This document shows, piece by piece, positions 42,149 to 50,583 of a DNA stretch of 64,000 nt. The notes under the pieces were generated by a model, which worked only from the letters and a program-made list of their open reading frames with translations, did not search any database and was not told where the DNA came from. This DNA is from Mycolicibacterium anyangense (GTDB taxonomy: Bacteria; Actinomycetota; Actinomycetes; Mycobacteriales; Mycobacteriaceae), in contig NZ_AP022620.1 of the NCBI RefSeq assembly GCF_010731855.1, forward strand, positions 5,146,001 through 5,210,000. The letters are read 5' to 3'. The position numbers and the translations under genes are program-made. Numbering within the stretch: the first letter of the stretch is position 1; each line of letters starts with the position of its first letter.

Positions 42149-42904
42149 GTGCTGATCGGCTCCCATGTTCGCTCCGACAACCCGCTGGCCGGGGCATTGG
42201 ACGACGAGGCCGACGCGGTGCAGTTCTTCCTCGGTGACCCGCAGAGCTGGAAGAAACCGAAGCCCCGCGAGGACGCCGACATGCTGCGCCGCTCGCCGAT
42301 CCCGCTCTATGTCCACGCCCCGTACCTGATCAACGTGGCCTCGGCCAACAACCGGGTGCGCATTCCGTCGCGCAAGATCCTGCAGGACACCTGCGACGCC
42401 GCCGCCGAGGTCGGTGCGACCGCGGTGATCGTGCACGGCGGCCACGCCGACGACAACGACATGGAGGCCGGCTTCGAGCGCTGGGTCAAGGCGCTGGCTC
42501 AACTGCAGACCGACGTGCCGGTGTACCTGGAGAACACCGCGGGCGGCGACCACGCCATGGCGCGCCATTTCGACACCATCGGCCGGTTGTGGGACCGCAT
42601 CGGCGACACCGGCATCGGGTTCTGTCTGGACACCTGCCACGCCTGGGCGGCCGGCGAGGAGCTGATCGACGCCGTCGAGCGGATCAAGGCGATCACCGGC
42701 CGCATCGACCTGGTGCACTGTAACGACTCCCGCGACGCCAAAGGTTCCGGCGCCGACCGGCACGCCAATTTCGGCGCCGGACAGATCGATCCGCAGCTGC
42801 TGGTGGCCGTGGTCACCGCGGCGGGTGCACCGGTGATCTGCGAGACGGCCGACGACGGCCGCAAGAACGACATCGCCTTCCTCCGCGACAACGTGCCGGG
42901 TTGA
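42149..42904 (+). CDS. end: Endonuclease IV (AP endonuclease)
   Basis: A 251-residue TIM-barrel AP endonuclease of the Nfo family, equal in place to Rv0670 (end). It cuts the backbone 5' of abasic sites and removes 3'-blocking groups in base-excision repair. Zinc-site motifs are visible: [81 protein letters not shown] and [11 protein letters not shown]. The start is GTG 42149 (MLIGSH), matching the conserved N-terminus. An earlier start would overlap the tail of the palindrome. Its stop overlaps the region of the lpqP start, so the two are probably one transcript. Confidence 0.95.
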   Translation: MLIGSHVRSDNPLAGALDDEADAVQFFLGDPQSWKKPKPREDADMLRRSPIPLYVHAPYLINVASANNRVRIPSRKILQDTCDAAAEVGATAVIVHGGHADDNDMEAGFERWVKALAQLQTDVPVYLENTAGGDHAMARHFDTIGRLWDRIGDTGIGFCLDTCHAWAAGEELIDAVERIKAITGRIDLVHCNDSRDAKGSGADRHANFGAGQIDPQLLVAVVTAAGAPVICETADDGRKNDIAFLRDNVPG

Positions 42905-42906
42905 GG

Positions 42907-43749
42907 ATGCGGAGCCGAGTCGTCGCGCTGCTGGGGATCCTGTTCCTCGTCTCCGCCTGCGCCGCGTCCGGATTGGCCGCCCCGGCTCCGTTCACGCCCG
43001 GGGCCACCGCACACACCATCTCGGTCGGCGGCCTCGATCGCACCTATCGGCTCTACCTGCCCGCCGGCCTGCCCCCGGCAGCGCCGCTGGTGGTCATGCT
43101 GCACGGCGGCTTCGGCAGCGCCGATCAAGCCGAACGGTCCTACGGCTGGAATCAACTGGCCGAGCAGGCCAAGTTCGTCGTCGCCTATCCCGACGGACTG
43201 AATCGAGCGTGGAACTCCGGGGGAGGATGCTGCGGGCGCCCCGGCCGCGACAACGTCGACGACGTCGCCTTCATCACCGCCGCGGTGCGCGACATCGCGG
43301 GCAACATCGGCATCGACCCCACCAGGATCTACGCCACCGGCATCAGCAACGGCGGCATGATGGCTTACCGACTCGCCTGCACCACAGCGGTTTTCGCGGC
43401 GATCGGGCCCGACTCGGCTACCCAGCTCGACAGCTGCTCAGCGCCGTCGCCGACCTCGGTCATCCATGTCCACGGCACCGGCGATCGGATGATCCGCTAC
43501 GACGGCGGACCCGGTGCCGGCATCGCCAACATCGACGGTCCACCGGTGCCTGATGTCAACGCCTTCTGGCGTGGTGTCGACCAGTGCGCGCCGCCGGCGG
43601 TGACGGTCAACGGTGCACTGACCACATCGACGGCGAACTGCCCGAGCGGGCGAAGCGTCGAGTTGATCACCGTCGCCGGCGGCGGTCACGAGTGGCCGCC
43701 GTTCGCGACACAGACGATCTGGGATTTCTTCGCCGCGCATCCGCGCTGA
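42907..43749 (+). CDS. lpqP: Lipoprotein LpqP, PHB-depolymerase/feruloyl-esterase-like hydrolase
   Basis: About 280 residues. The N-terminus MRSRVVALLGILFLVSAC is a lipoprotein signal with lipobox Val-Ser-Ala-Cys, so it is exported and lipid-anchored. The mature part is an esterase of the LpqC/poly-hydroxybutyrate depolymerase type. It has LVVMLHGGFGSADQAE (oxyanion), the nucleophile motif TGISNGGMMAYRLAC, HVHGTGDRMIRYDGG (acid) and the final His in GGGHEWPP. It matches Rv0671 by position. A TTG six bases upstream could also start translation and overlaps the end stop codon. It is convergent with the FUSC gene with only a one-base gap. Confidence 0.88.
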   Translation: MRSRVVALLGILFLVSACAASGLAAPAPFTPGATAHTISVGGLDRTYRLYLPAGLPPAAPLVVMLHGGFGSADQAERSYGWNQLAEQAKFVVAYPDGLNRAWNSGGGCCGRPGRDNVDDVAFITAAVRDIAGNIGIDPTRIYATGISNGGMMAYRLACTTAVFAAIGPDSATQLDSCSAPSPTSVIHVHGTGDRMIRYDGGPGAGIANIDGPPVPDVNAFWRGVDQCAPPAVTVNGALTTSTANCPSGRSVELITVAGGGHEWPPFATQTIWDFFAAHPR

Positions 43750-43750
43750 G

Positions 43751-44893
43751 TCAGGGCTGGTCACCGGCGGTGCGCAGGTGCTCGCTGTCGGTACCACTGA
43801 TGGTGAGAGCGCCTACGACGATGCCGACGACGACGCCCACCAGCGTGTCGAGAACCCGGTCGACGGCCGCTGCGGGTGTCAAGCCTGCGCCAATGCCGGT
43901 GAGCAGCAACGCCATCGGAGTCACGGCCAGTGAGGTCAAGGCATAGTTGACGGTCGAGGCGATCTCGGCGCAGACCTGGAAGACGACGATGGCAGCGGCA
44001 GTGCCCCAGTACCCGAGCGGCAGGGCCAGTAGACCAGCGGCCAGCAACGCACCACCGATATTGCCCAGCAGACGTTGCACACCGCGGTGGACCGCGACGT
44101 GATAGGCCACGCCCTGCATGGTGGCCACCGCGCCCATCGCCGCCCACATGTAGTGGGGCAGGCCGAAGGCGAGCGCGACGGCCGCGCCGAGGGCGCCCGC
44201 GATGGTGATCCGAGCGCTGCTCGTGACCAGCGTGGAATGCGGCGCGCGCAGCAGCGTGACCGCGATCGATTCGCGGCGGGCAGGGTGAGAGCCGGTGGTC
44301 GCGGCGGGCCGCCCGGTCGCTGCGCGCCACGTCAGGTTCAGCAGCCAGGGCGCCAGTGCGGCGATCATCCCAGTCACGGTGCCGATGGCGCACGCCAGTA
44401 CTGCGTGCGCGACATCGCCGGTGGTGCGGGCGAAGGCCTCGGCACCGACCGCGCCGAAGACGAACACCACCGCACCGGGGCCGACGATGTGCAGGGCAGA
44501 GACGAAAAATGCTGCGGCTCCAGCGATCAGGGCGATCACCACGACGCTGACGGCCGCCGAAGCGCTGCTCGCGCCCAACGCTGCGCCGGCCGCGATCGAC
44601 GAGATGATCATGATGCTGAGGACGACGAGCCGGCCGACGCGAACCGGATAGGGATCGGGCCGGCAGAACGCTGCGACCAGAGCACCGAGGGCGGCGAACC
44701 CGGCCACGTCGTGGTGACCGGTCAATCCGCCAAGCACGAACATCAGGGCCACCGCGGCACCGACCCGCAGGGGTACGGCCACTCCGGCTTTGCGCAGGTC
44801 GCCGTTGAGGGCGCCGCGCCAGGTCGTCGGCCGGACCGCGTGGCGCAGCGCGCGGTACGTGGGGCCGAGCTGCTGAGCGAGCGAAGCGGGCAT
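43751..44893 (-). CDS. FUSC-family membrane transporter
   Basis: A 380-residue integral membrane protein with about 8-10 helices in two clusters of hydrophobic segments (for example AAVALMFVLGGL, LVVLSIMIISSIAAGAALGA, ALIAGAAAFFVSALHIVGPGAVVFVFGAV and VNYALTSLAVTPMALLLTG). The ending GVVVGIVVGALTI is typical of the FUSC/aromatic-acid-exporter-like families (YccS, AaeB, FusC type). Such proteins export small aromatic or organic compounds. It is divergent from a MarR regulator across a 58-base gap containing a near-palindrome, strongly suggesting MarR-controlled efflux. The start ATG is 44893. The substrate is unknown. Confidence 0.87.
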   Translation of the reverse strand: MPASLAQQLGPTYRALRHAVRPTTWRGALNGDLRKAGVAVPLRVGAAVALMFVLGGLTGHHDVAGFAALGALVAAFCRPDPYPVRVGRLVVLSIMIISSIAAGAALGASSASAAVSVVVIALIAGAAAFFVSALHIVGPGAVVFVFGAVGAEAFARTTGDVAHAVLACAIGTVTGMIAALAPWLLNLTWRAATGRPAATTGSHPARRESIAVTLLRAPHSTLVTSSARITIAGALGAAVALAFGLPHYMWAAMGAVATMQGVAYHVAVHRGVQRLLGNIGGALLAAGLLALPLGYWGTAAAIVVFQVCAEIASTVNYALTSLAVTPMALLLTGIGAGLTPAAAVDRVLDTLVGVVVGIVVGALTISGTDSEHLRTAGDQP

Positions 44894-44910
44894 CGAGATA
44901 ATTTATCACT

Positions 44911-44926
44911 ATTTTACTAGTGAAAT
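44911..44926. promoter_or_regulatory. Candidate MarR operator between FUSC and MarR genes
   Basis: ATTTTACTAGTGAAAT is a 16-base near-palindrome (14 of 16 positions symmetric, ACTAGT core) in an AT-rich 58-base divergent gap within a GC-rich genome. Size and symmetry fit MarR-family operators. On the minus strand the same bases give TAAAAT, a possible -10 for the transporter gene. Confidence 0.65.
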
Positions 44927-44951
44927 GATTCGTCGTGCTTAGGATGGCCGG

Positions 44952-45461
44952 GTGTCCAGACGTGTCGAAGCCAGTGCGCTCAGCGACACCGTGGATCGGA
45001 TTCGCTCGGAATGGGCGGCGGCCTACCCGCACCTCGATACGGCGCCCATCGACATCCTGGGGCGGATCCAGCGCATCGCCTCGATCTGCAGCCAACGGCT
45101 CGATTCGAACCTGGAACGGCACGGCGTGACGCGCTCCGAGTTCGCCGTGCTCGGCGCGCTGGCCCGGGTCGATCGCCCGCTTCGGGCCAGCGAAGTCGTC
45201 TCCACAACGTTGCTCAGCGGGGCATCGGTGACCAAGATCGCCGACAGCCTCGCCGGCCGGGGACTACTGGAACGGCAGAAGTCCGAGCGGGACGGACGGG
45301 TGGTCCTGCTCGCGCTCACTGATGCCGGACGGGCGGTGGTCGACACCGAGATGCCTCGCCGCCTTGCCGACGACGAGGCGATGATCGCCGGTCTCACCGA
45401 TGCAGAGCGAGCCACCCTCGCCGGTCTACTCCGGAGGATCTGCGCGACGCTCGGCGACTGA
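44952..45461 (+). CDS. MarR-family transcriptional regulator
   Basis: A 169-residue winged-helix regulator. Helices around the DNA-binding domain read RHGVTRSEFAVLGALARVDRPLRASEVVSTTLLSGASVTKIADSLAGRGLLERQ, with the wing KSERDGRVVLLALTDAGRAVV. A C-terminal dimerisation helix closes it. GTG 44952 follows an AGGA seven bases upstream. It is divergent from the FUSC transporter and should repress it until a phenolic or similar ligand binds. Its 3' end meets the cupin gene convergently. Confidence 0.93.
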   Translation: MSRRVEASALSDTVDRIRSEWAAAYPHLDTAPIDILGRIQRIASICSQRLDSNLERHGVTRSEFAVLGALARVDRPLRASEVVSTTLLSGASVTKIADSLAGRGLLERQKSERDGRVVLLALTDAGRAVVDTEMPRRLADDEAMIAGLTDAERATLAGLLRRICATLGD

Positions 45462-45478
45462 ACCCGCACGTGTCGGAG

Positions 45479-45826
45479 TCAGGTCAGATACACCTTGCGC
45501 AGCGTCTCGGTGACTGTCCATACCGTGCGCGCTCCCTCGGCCAGTCGCACCACGTCACCTGGGCCCAGTGTCATGGTGGGGGTGTCGTCGTCGAACTCGA
45601 CGGTCGCCGCACCGGTCAGCACGACGAACAGTTCGTCGGCCTCGACATCACTCATCACTCCGGGCGTCATCTCCCAGACCCCGACCTCGAGTCCGCCGAA
45701 CCGGCCGAGTTCGGCGACACCGGTGTGCGGGCTGCCGCCGTGTGACTGCTCGGCGGGCACCGGCTCGTGCTCGAGCCACTGGCTGGACGCGTGGACCACG
45801 GAGTTCAGCTTCACGGCAATCAGCAT
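45479..45826 (-). CDS. Cupin-fold protein (DUF861-type)
   Basis: A 115-residue single-domain cupin. Beta-strand motifs are GVWEMTPGVMSDVEADELFVVLTGAATVEFDD and TMTLGPGDVVRLAEGARTVWTVTETLRKVYL. This is the pattern of the (S)-ureidoglycine-aminohydrolase-like Cupin_3 family, with the metal-site positions in the first motif partly replaced by acidic residues. The function cannot be assigned. It is divergent from the acyl-CoA dehydrogenase gene with about 50 bases between them. Confidence 0.85.
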   Translation of the reverse strand: MLIAVKLNSVVHASSQWLEHEPVPAEQSHGGSPHTGVAELGRFGGLEVGVWEMTPGVMSDVEADELFVVLTGAATVEFDDDTPTMTLGPGDVVRLAEGARTVWTVTETLRKVYLT

Positions 45827-45876
45827 GCCATATTACGGTTCTTGTGCGACTGTCCGAAAAATGTAACAGTGGTGGA

Positions 45877-47505
45877 ATGTCGGACACGCATGTCGTCACC
45901 AACCAGGTCCCCCCGCTGGTGGACCACAATCCGGCTAACTCGCCGGTCCTCATCGAGGCACTGATCCGCGAAGGCGGGCAGTGGGGGCTCGAGGAGGTCA
46001 CCGAGCTCGGGGCCCTGGCCGGCAGCGCCCAGGCCCAGCGCTGGGGTGATCTGGCCGATCGCAATCAGCCGATCCTGCATACCCATGACCGCTACGGGTA
46101 CCGGGTCGACGAGATCGAATACGACCCCGCCTATCACGAGCTGATGCGCACGGCGATCGCCCACGGTGTGCACGCCGCCCCGTGGGCCGACGAGCGTCCG
46201 GGCGCCCACGTGGTCCGGGCGGCGAAGATGGGGGTGTGGACGCCCGAGCCCGGGCACGTCTGCCCGATCTCGATGACCTACGCCGTCGTCCCCGCGCTGC
46301 GGCACAACCCGGAGCTGGCCGCCGTCTACGAGCCGCTGCTGACCAGTCGCGAGTACGACCCGGAGCTGAAAGTGCCTGCCACCAAGGCGGGCATCACCGC
46401 CGGGATGTCGATGACCGAGAAGCAGGGCGGCTCCGACGTTCGCGCCGGCACCACCCAGGCCGTACCCAACGGCGACGGCAGCTACTCGCTGACCGGCCAC
46501 AAGTGGTTCACCTCGGCGGCAATGAGCGACATCTTCCTGGTGCTCGCCCAGGCGCCCGGCGGATTGAGCTGTTTCATGCTGCCGCGGGTGCTGCCCGACG
46601 GCAGCCGCAACCGGATGTTCATCCAGCGGCTCAAGGACAAGCTGGGTAATCACGCCAACGCCTCCAGTGAGATCGAATACGACGGCGCGGTGGCGTGGCT
46701 GGTCGGCGAGGAGGGCCGCGGTGTGCCGACCATCATCGAGATGGTCAACCTGACCCGGCTGGACTGCACACTGGGCAGTGCCACCAGCATGCGCAACGGC
46801 CTGACGCGGGCGGTTCATCACGCCCAGCATCGAAAGGCGTTCGGCGCCTACCTGATTGATCAACCGTTGATGCGCAACGTGCTGGCCGACCTCGCGGTCG
46901 AGGCGGAGGCCGCCACGATCGTCGCGATGCGGATGGCCGGCGCCACCGACGCGGCCGTTCGTGGCGACGAGCGGGAGACACTACTGCGGCGGATCGGCCT
47001 GGCAGCGTCCAAGTACTGGGTGTGCAAGCGGGCCACCCCGCACGCCGGTGAGGCGATGGAGTGCCTGGGCGGCAACGGCTACGCCGAGGAATCCGGCATG
47101 CCGCGGCTCTATCGCGAGGCGCCGCTGATGGGGATCTGGGAGGGCTCGGGCAACGTCAGCGCGCTGGACACGTTGCGCGCCATGGCAACTCGGCCCGAAT
47201 GCATCGCCGTGCTGTTCGACGAACTGGCGACCACCGCCGGTCAAGACGCCAGGCTCGACGTCCATGTCGCCACGCTTCGGGCCGAACTGGGGGATACCGA
47301 CGCCGTCGAGTACCGGGCCCGCAAGGTCGCCGAGGACATCTGCCTGGCATTGCAGGGCTCGCTGCTGGTGCGTCATGGCCATCCCGCAGTGGCCGAGGCG
47401 TTCCTGGCGACCCGGATGGGCGGCAACTGGGGCGGCGCGTTCGGCACCCTGCCCACCGGATTGGACCTCGCACCGATCCTGGAGCGCTGCCTGGTGAAGG
47501 GATGA
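45877..47505 (+). CDS. fadE8: AidB-like acyl-CoA dehydrogenase FadE8
   Basis: A 542-residue flavoprotein. The first residues, MSDTHVVTNQVPPL, are what I recall of Rv0672 (FadE8), and the synteny agrees. AidB-subfamily features are GAHVVRAAKMGVWTPEPGHVCPISMTYAVVPALR, MSMTEKQGGSDVRAGTT (FAD binding), GHKWFTSAAMSDIFLVLAQ, RLKDKLGNHANASSEIEYDGAVAWLVGEEGRG and the C-terminal APLMGIWEGSGNVSALDTLRAM. AidB proteins respond to alkylation in other bacteria. In this operon a CoA-linked substrate oxidation with the following crotonases is equally likely. I choose ATG 45877; the frame is open upstream but crosses the divergent promoter. Confidence 0.93.
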   Translation: MSDTHVVTNQVPPLVDHNPANSPVLIEALIREGGQWGLEEVTELGALAGSAQAQRWGDLADRNQPILHTHDRYGYRVDEIEYDPAYHELMRTAIAHGVHAAPWADERPGAHVVRAAKMGVWTPEPGHVCPISMTYAVVPALRHNPELAAVYEPLLTSREYDPELKVPATKAGITAGMSMTEKQGGSDVRAGTTQAVPNGDGSYSLTGHKWFTSAAMSDIFLVLAQAPGGLSCFMLPRVLPDGSRNRMFIQRLKDKLGNHANASSEIEYDGAVAWLVGEEGRGVPTIIEMVNLTRLDCTLGSATSMRNGLTRAVHHAQHRKAFGAYLIDQPLMRNVLADLAVEAEAATIVAMRMAGATDAAVRGDERETLLRRIGLAASKYWVCKRATPHAGEAMECLGGNGYAEESGMPRLYREAPLMGIWEGSGNVSALDTLRAMATRPECIAVLFDELATTAGQDARLDVHVATLRAELGDTDAVEYRARKVAEDICLALQGSLLVRHGHPAVAEAFLATRMGGNWGGAFGTLPTGLDLAPILERCLVKG

Positions 47506-47523
47506 TCGCGGTGGTCGTGACGC

Positions 47524-47581
47524 CGAGCAGACGCAAAATCGCATGAATTCGGCTCCGATGATGCGATTTTGCGTCTGCTCG
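47524..47581. repeat. 58-bp intergenic palindrome, copy 4
   Basis: Perfect 20-base arms identical to copy 3 surround a different 18-base loop (47544-47561). It sits between fadE8 and echA4, ending 14 bases before the echA4 start. Confidence 0.95.
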
Positions 47582-47595
47582 CAGGAAGGGTGACC

Positions 47596-48504
47596 GTGGA
47601 AACTCTCAACACGATGACCTATGAGGTCACCGACCGCGTCGCGCGGATCACCTTCAACCGCCCGGAGAAGGGCAATGCGATTGTCGCGGACACCCCGCTG
47701 GAGCTGGCGGCGCTGGTGGAACGGGCAGACCTCGATCAAGACGTCCACGTGATCCTGGTGTCGGGGCGCGGCGAAGGCTTCTGCGCCGGGTTCGACCTGT
47801 CCGCCTATGCCGACGGCACCGGGTCGGCCGGGGGATCCGAGCGGGCGGGCACGGTGCTCGACGGTAAGACCCAAGCCGTCAACCACCTGCCCAACCAACC
47901 CTGGGACCCGATGATCGACTACCAGATGATGAGCCGGTTCGTCCGGGGCTTCGCCAGCCTGATGCACGCCGACAAGCCCACGGTGGTCAAGATCCATGGC
48001 TACTGCGTGGCAGGCGGTACCGACATCGCGCTGCACGCCGATCAGGTGATCGCGGCCGCCGACGCCAAGATCGGCTACCCGCCGACCCGGGTATGGGGCG
48101 TGCCGGCGGCCGGCCTGTGGGCGCACCGCCTGGGCGACCAGCGCGCCAAACGCCTTCTGCTGACCGGGGATTGCATCACCGGCGCGCAGGCCGCGGAGTG
48201 GGGCCTGGCCGTCGAGGCGCCTGAGGCCAAGGACCTCGACGAGCGCACCGAGCGGCTGGTCGAGCGGATCGCCGCGGTGCCGGTCAACCAGCTCATCATG
48301 GTCAAGCTCGCCATGAACAGCGCGCTCTACCAACAGGGTGTGGCGACCAGCCGGATGGTCAGCACCGTCTTCGACGGCATCGCCCGGCACACCCCCGAAG
48401 GGCACGCCTTCGTCGCCGACGCCCGCGAGCACGGATTCCGGTCGGCGGTCCGGCATCGCGACGAACCCTTCGGTGACCACGGCCGCAGCACCTCCGGGGT
48501 GTGA
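47596..48504 (+). CDS. echA4: Enoyl-CoA hydratase/isomerase family protein EchA4
   Basis: A protein of about 302 residues of the crotonase superfamily, positionally Rv0673. The oxyanion-hole motifs are clear (GRGEGFCAGFDLSAYADG, and IHGYCVAGGTDIALHADQVIAA). The segment that normally carries the second catalytic Glu reads GYPPTRVWGVPAAGLWAHRLG, without that Glu, so it may not be a simple hydratase. An insertion of about 30 residues after the first motif is typical of this long subgroup. GTG 47596 has AGGAAGG six bases upstream. It is followed by the PaaX gene with a four-base overlap and so belongs to a run with the next two genes. Confidence 0.9.
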   Translation: METLNTMTYEVTDRVARITFNRPEKGNAIVADTPLELAALVERADLDQDVHVILVSGRGEGFCAGFDLSAYADGTGSAGGSERAGTVLDGKTQAVNHLPNQPWDPMIDYQMMSRFVRGFASLMHADKPTVVKIHGYCVAGGTDIALHADQVIAAADAKIGYPPTRVWGVPAAGLWAHRLGDQRAKRLLLTGDCITGAQAAEWGLAVEAPEAKDLDERTERLVERIAAVPVNQLIMVKLAMNSALYQQGVATSRMVSTVFDGIARHTPEGHAFVADAREHGFRSAVRHRDEPFGDHGRSTSGV

Positions 48505-49247
48505 GGACGGTGGCGCCGTCGCTGTCCCGGATGACCGCCCGGTCGGTGGTGCTCTCGGTGCTGCTGGGTGCCCACCCGGCGTGGGCCACGCCGGCCGAGT
48601 TGCTGCGACTGACATCGGATTTCGGGATCCGTGAGCAGACGCTCCGGGTTGCGCTGACGCGGATGGTCGGGGCCGGTGACCTGGTGCGGTCCGAGGATGG
48701 ATACCGGCTCGCCGACCGGCTGCTGGCCCGCCAGCGCCGACAGGACGACGCACTGGACCCGCGGACCCGGGACTGGGACGGCACCTGGACCACGCTGGTC
48801 ATCACCGCCGTGGGGATGGATCCGCGGGCCCGTGCGTCCTTGCGGAACTGCTTGCAGAACAACCGGTTCGGTGAACTGCGCGAGGGAGTATGGCTGCGGC
48901 CGGACAATCTCTCCGGTCAGCTACCCGCCGAAATCGTGGAACGGGTGCGGGTGCTGCAGGCCCGTGACGACGCCCCTGCGCAGTTGGCATCGCGGTTGTG
49001 GGACCTCGACTCATGGTCGTCCACCGGGCATCGGCTGCTGGCCGAGATGGCCTCGGCTGCAGACATTCCCGGCCGATTCACCGCCGCCGCCGGCATCGTG
49101 CGCCACCTACTCGCTGACCCCGTCCTGCCTGCGGAACTGCTGCCCTCCGGTTGGCCCGGTGCGCAGTTGCGGCAGGCCTACCTGGACTTCGCGGCCGAAC
49201 TGGTGGCGCGACGTGATGACGCACGACAGCTGGAGGCGACGAGATGA
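48501..49247 (+). CDS. PaaX-like transcriptional regulator
   Basis: A 248-residue protein resembling PaaX, positionally Rv0674. The N-terminal winged helix reads ARSVVLSVLLGAHPAWATPAELLRLTSDFGIREQTLRVALTRMVGAGDLVRSEDGYRLADRLLARQRR. The PaaX middle and C-terminal domains follow (WDGTWTTLVITAVG, RLWDLDSW). PaaX senses phenylacetyl-CoA in E. coli. Here, sandwiched between two crotonase genes with four-base overlaps on both sides, it probably controls a CoA-thioester degradation pathway and its own operon. A GTG start is assumed at the overlap. Confidence 0.9.
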   Translation: MRTVAPSLSRMTARSVVLSVLLGAHPAWATPAELLRLTSDFGIREQTLRVALTRMVGAGDLVRSEDGYRLADRLLARQRRQDDALDPRTRDWDGTWTTLVITAVGMDPRARASLRNCLQNNRFGELREGVWLRPDNLSGQLPAEIVERVRVLQARDDAPAQLASRLWDLDSWSSTGHRLLAEMASAADIPGRFTAAAGIVRHLLADPVLPAELLPSGWPGAQLRQAYLDFAAELVARRDDARQLEATR

Positions 49248-50077
49248 GTGGTGTTCCGGAGGGCAGGAGCGCAGCGGCCGGGGAATCGGTTCCGGAGGGC
49301 AGGAGCGCAGCGACCGGGGAATCGGTCCGCGTTGAGCGCAACGGTGCGGTCACCACGGTGATCCTGGACCGACCGCACGCCCGCAACGCGGTCGACGGTC
49401 CGACGGCCATCGCCCTGCATGAGGCGTTCGACGAATTCGACCGCGATGACTCGGCATTGGTGGCGGTGCTCTGGGGTGACCACGGAACCTTTTGCGCCGG
49501 AGCTGATCTCAAGGCCATTGGCACCACGAACAGCAACCCGACGCACCGTGATGGACCCGCACCGATGGGCCCGAGCCGGATGGTCTTGTCCAAACCCGTG
49601 ATCGCCGCCGTGAGTGGGTACGCGGTGGCCGGCGGCCTCGAGTTGGCGCTGTGGTGTGACCTGCGGGTGGTCGAAGAAGACGCCGTGTTCGGGGTGTTCT
49701 GCCGGCGCTGGGGAGTGCCGCTCATCGACGGCGGCACGGTGCGGTTGCCCCGGCTGATCGGACACGGCCGGGCGATGGACCTGATCCTGACCGGGCGCGC
49801 CGTCGACGCCCAGGAGGCTTTCGCGATCGGGCTGGCCAACAGGGTCGTCGGAAAAGGGGAGGCCAGGCAGGCCGCCGAGGAACTGGCCGCCGACCTGGCC
49901 GCTCTGCCGCAGGGATGCCTCAGGGCGGACCGCCTATCGGCCATCCAGCAGTGGGGCCACTCCGAAGCCGAGGCGATGGATGTCGAGTTCGGCAGTCTGT
50001 CCCGGGTGGCCGCTGAATCCCTGGCCGGTGCTCAGCGCTTCGCCGGTGGTGCCGGCCGACACGGGGCCAGAGCCTGA
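49244..50077 (+). CDS. echA5: Crotonase-family protein EchA5 with an extra repeat-encoded N-terminus
   Basis: A 277-residue crotonase-superfamily protein equal to Rv0675. Motifs are GTFCAGADLKAIG and SGYAVAGGLELALWCDLRV for the oxyanion hole, then DAVFGVFCRRWGVPLIDGGTVRLPRLIG. The expected catalytic Glu pair is not evident, so the exact reaction (hydratase, isomerase or other) is open. Residues 1-28 are unusual: MSGVPEGRSAAAGESVPEGR... is a tandem 12-residue repeat from a 36-base duplication, and the conserved domain starts only at VRVERNGAVTTVIL. The ATG at 49244 overlaps the PaaX stop by four bases; a true start after the repeat (near 49328) cannot be excluded. Confidence 0.9.
   Translation: MSGVPEGRSAAAGESVPEGRSAATGESVRVERNGAVTTVILDRPHARNAVDGPTAIALHEAFDEFDRDDSALVAVLWGDHGTFCAGADLKAIGTTNSNPTHRDGPAPMGPSRMVLSKPVIAAVSGYAVAGGLELALWCDLRVVEEDAVFGVFCRRWGVPLIDGGTVRLPRLIGHGRAMDLILTGRAVDAQEAFAIGLANRVVGKGEARQAAEELAADLAALPQGCLRADRLSAIQQWGHSEAEAMDVEFGSLSRVAAESLAGAQRFAGGAGRHGARA
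49253..49324. repeat. Two tandem copies of a 36-bp unit at the 5' end of echA5
   Basis: The units 49253-49288 and 49289-49324 differ at one base (GCGGCCG against GCGACCG). Being a multiple of three, the duplication keeps the frame open and encodes VPEGRSAA(A/T)GES twice. The core GGCAGGAGCGCAGCG looks like a short interspersed GC-rich element. Confidence 0.95.
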
Positions 50078-50086
50078 GCGGCGGCC

Positions 50087-50500
50087 TCAGCCCTTGTTGA
50101 TGGTGTTCCCGGTGCCGAGGTTGTTGACCTTGGGATCGCCGCCCTTGTAGGTGACGGTGTTGTTGAGGCCCACCACCGACAGCTCCTTGTCGACCTTCTC
50201 GAACACGATCTTGTTGTCCGCGCCGCCGATGTTCACCGACGCGCAAGACCCCTTGACCGTCAGGGTGTTGTTCGACCCGCCGACGTTGAGGGACTTGCCG
50301 TCGGCGCAGTCGATCTCGGTGGTAGTGCCGAACGAGCCGTAGTTGATGGTGTTGCCCACCTCGACCTGAGCGCCCGACTTGCCCGCCGTGGCCGTCGGCG
50401 AATTCGTGTCAGTGCTGTTGGAGCCGCAGCCGGCTACGGTCACGGCCACGATCCCGGCGGCGAGCGCTCCGATTCCAGCGGCCAAGGTGGGGGTATACAT
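50087..50500 (-). CDS. DUF3060 lipoprotein with beta-helix-like repeats
   Basis: A 137-residue putative lipoprotein: hydrophobic N-terminus IGALAAGIVAVTVAGC with lipobox Val-Ala-Gly-Cys, then a Ser/Thr-rich linker. DUF3060 follows as about five repeats of roughly 20 residues, each with a Gly-x-x-Asn-(Thr/Lys)-hydrophobic turn (VGNTINYG, GGSNNTLTVKG, GGADNKIVFEK, GLNNTVTYKG, LGTGNTINKG). Two Cys residues (DCADG and GSCAS) could form a disulphide. The pattern suggests a short right-handed beta-helix exposed at the cell wall. The function is unknown. It is convergent with echA5 and divergent from a TetR gene, at the place where M. tuberculosis has Rv0679c-Rv0680c. Confidence 0.82.
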   Translation of the reverse strand: MYTPTLAAGIGALAAGIVAVTVAGCGSNSTDTNSPTATAGKSGAQVEVGNTINYGSFGTTTEIDCADGKSLNVGGSNNTLTVKGSCASVNIGGADNKIVFEKVDKELSVVGLNNTVTYKGGDPKVNNLGTGNTINKG

Positions 50501-50583
50501 CGGCGCTATTCCTTACTGACTTGGTGGGGTCACGAGCTCGGCTCGACGGTTGGAGCCTACGTGTCGGTGCTGACGTCAACTAG

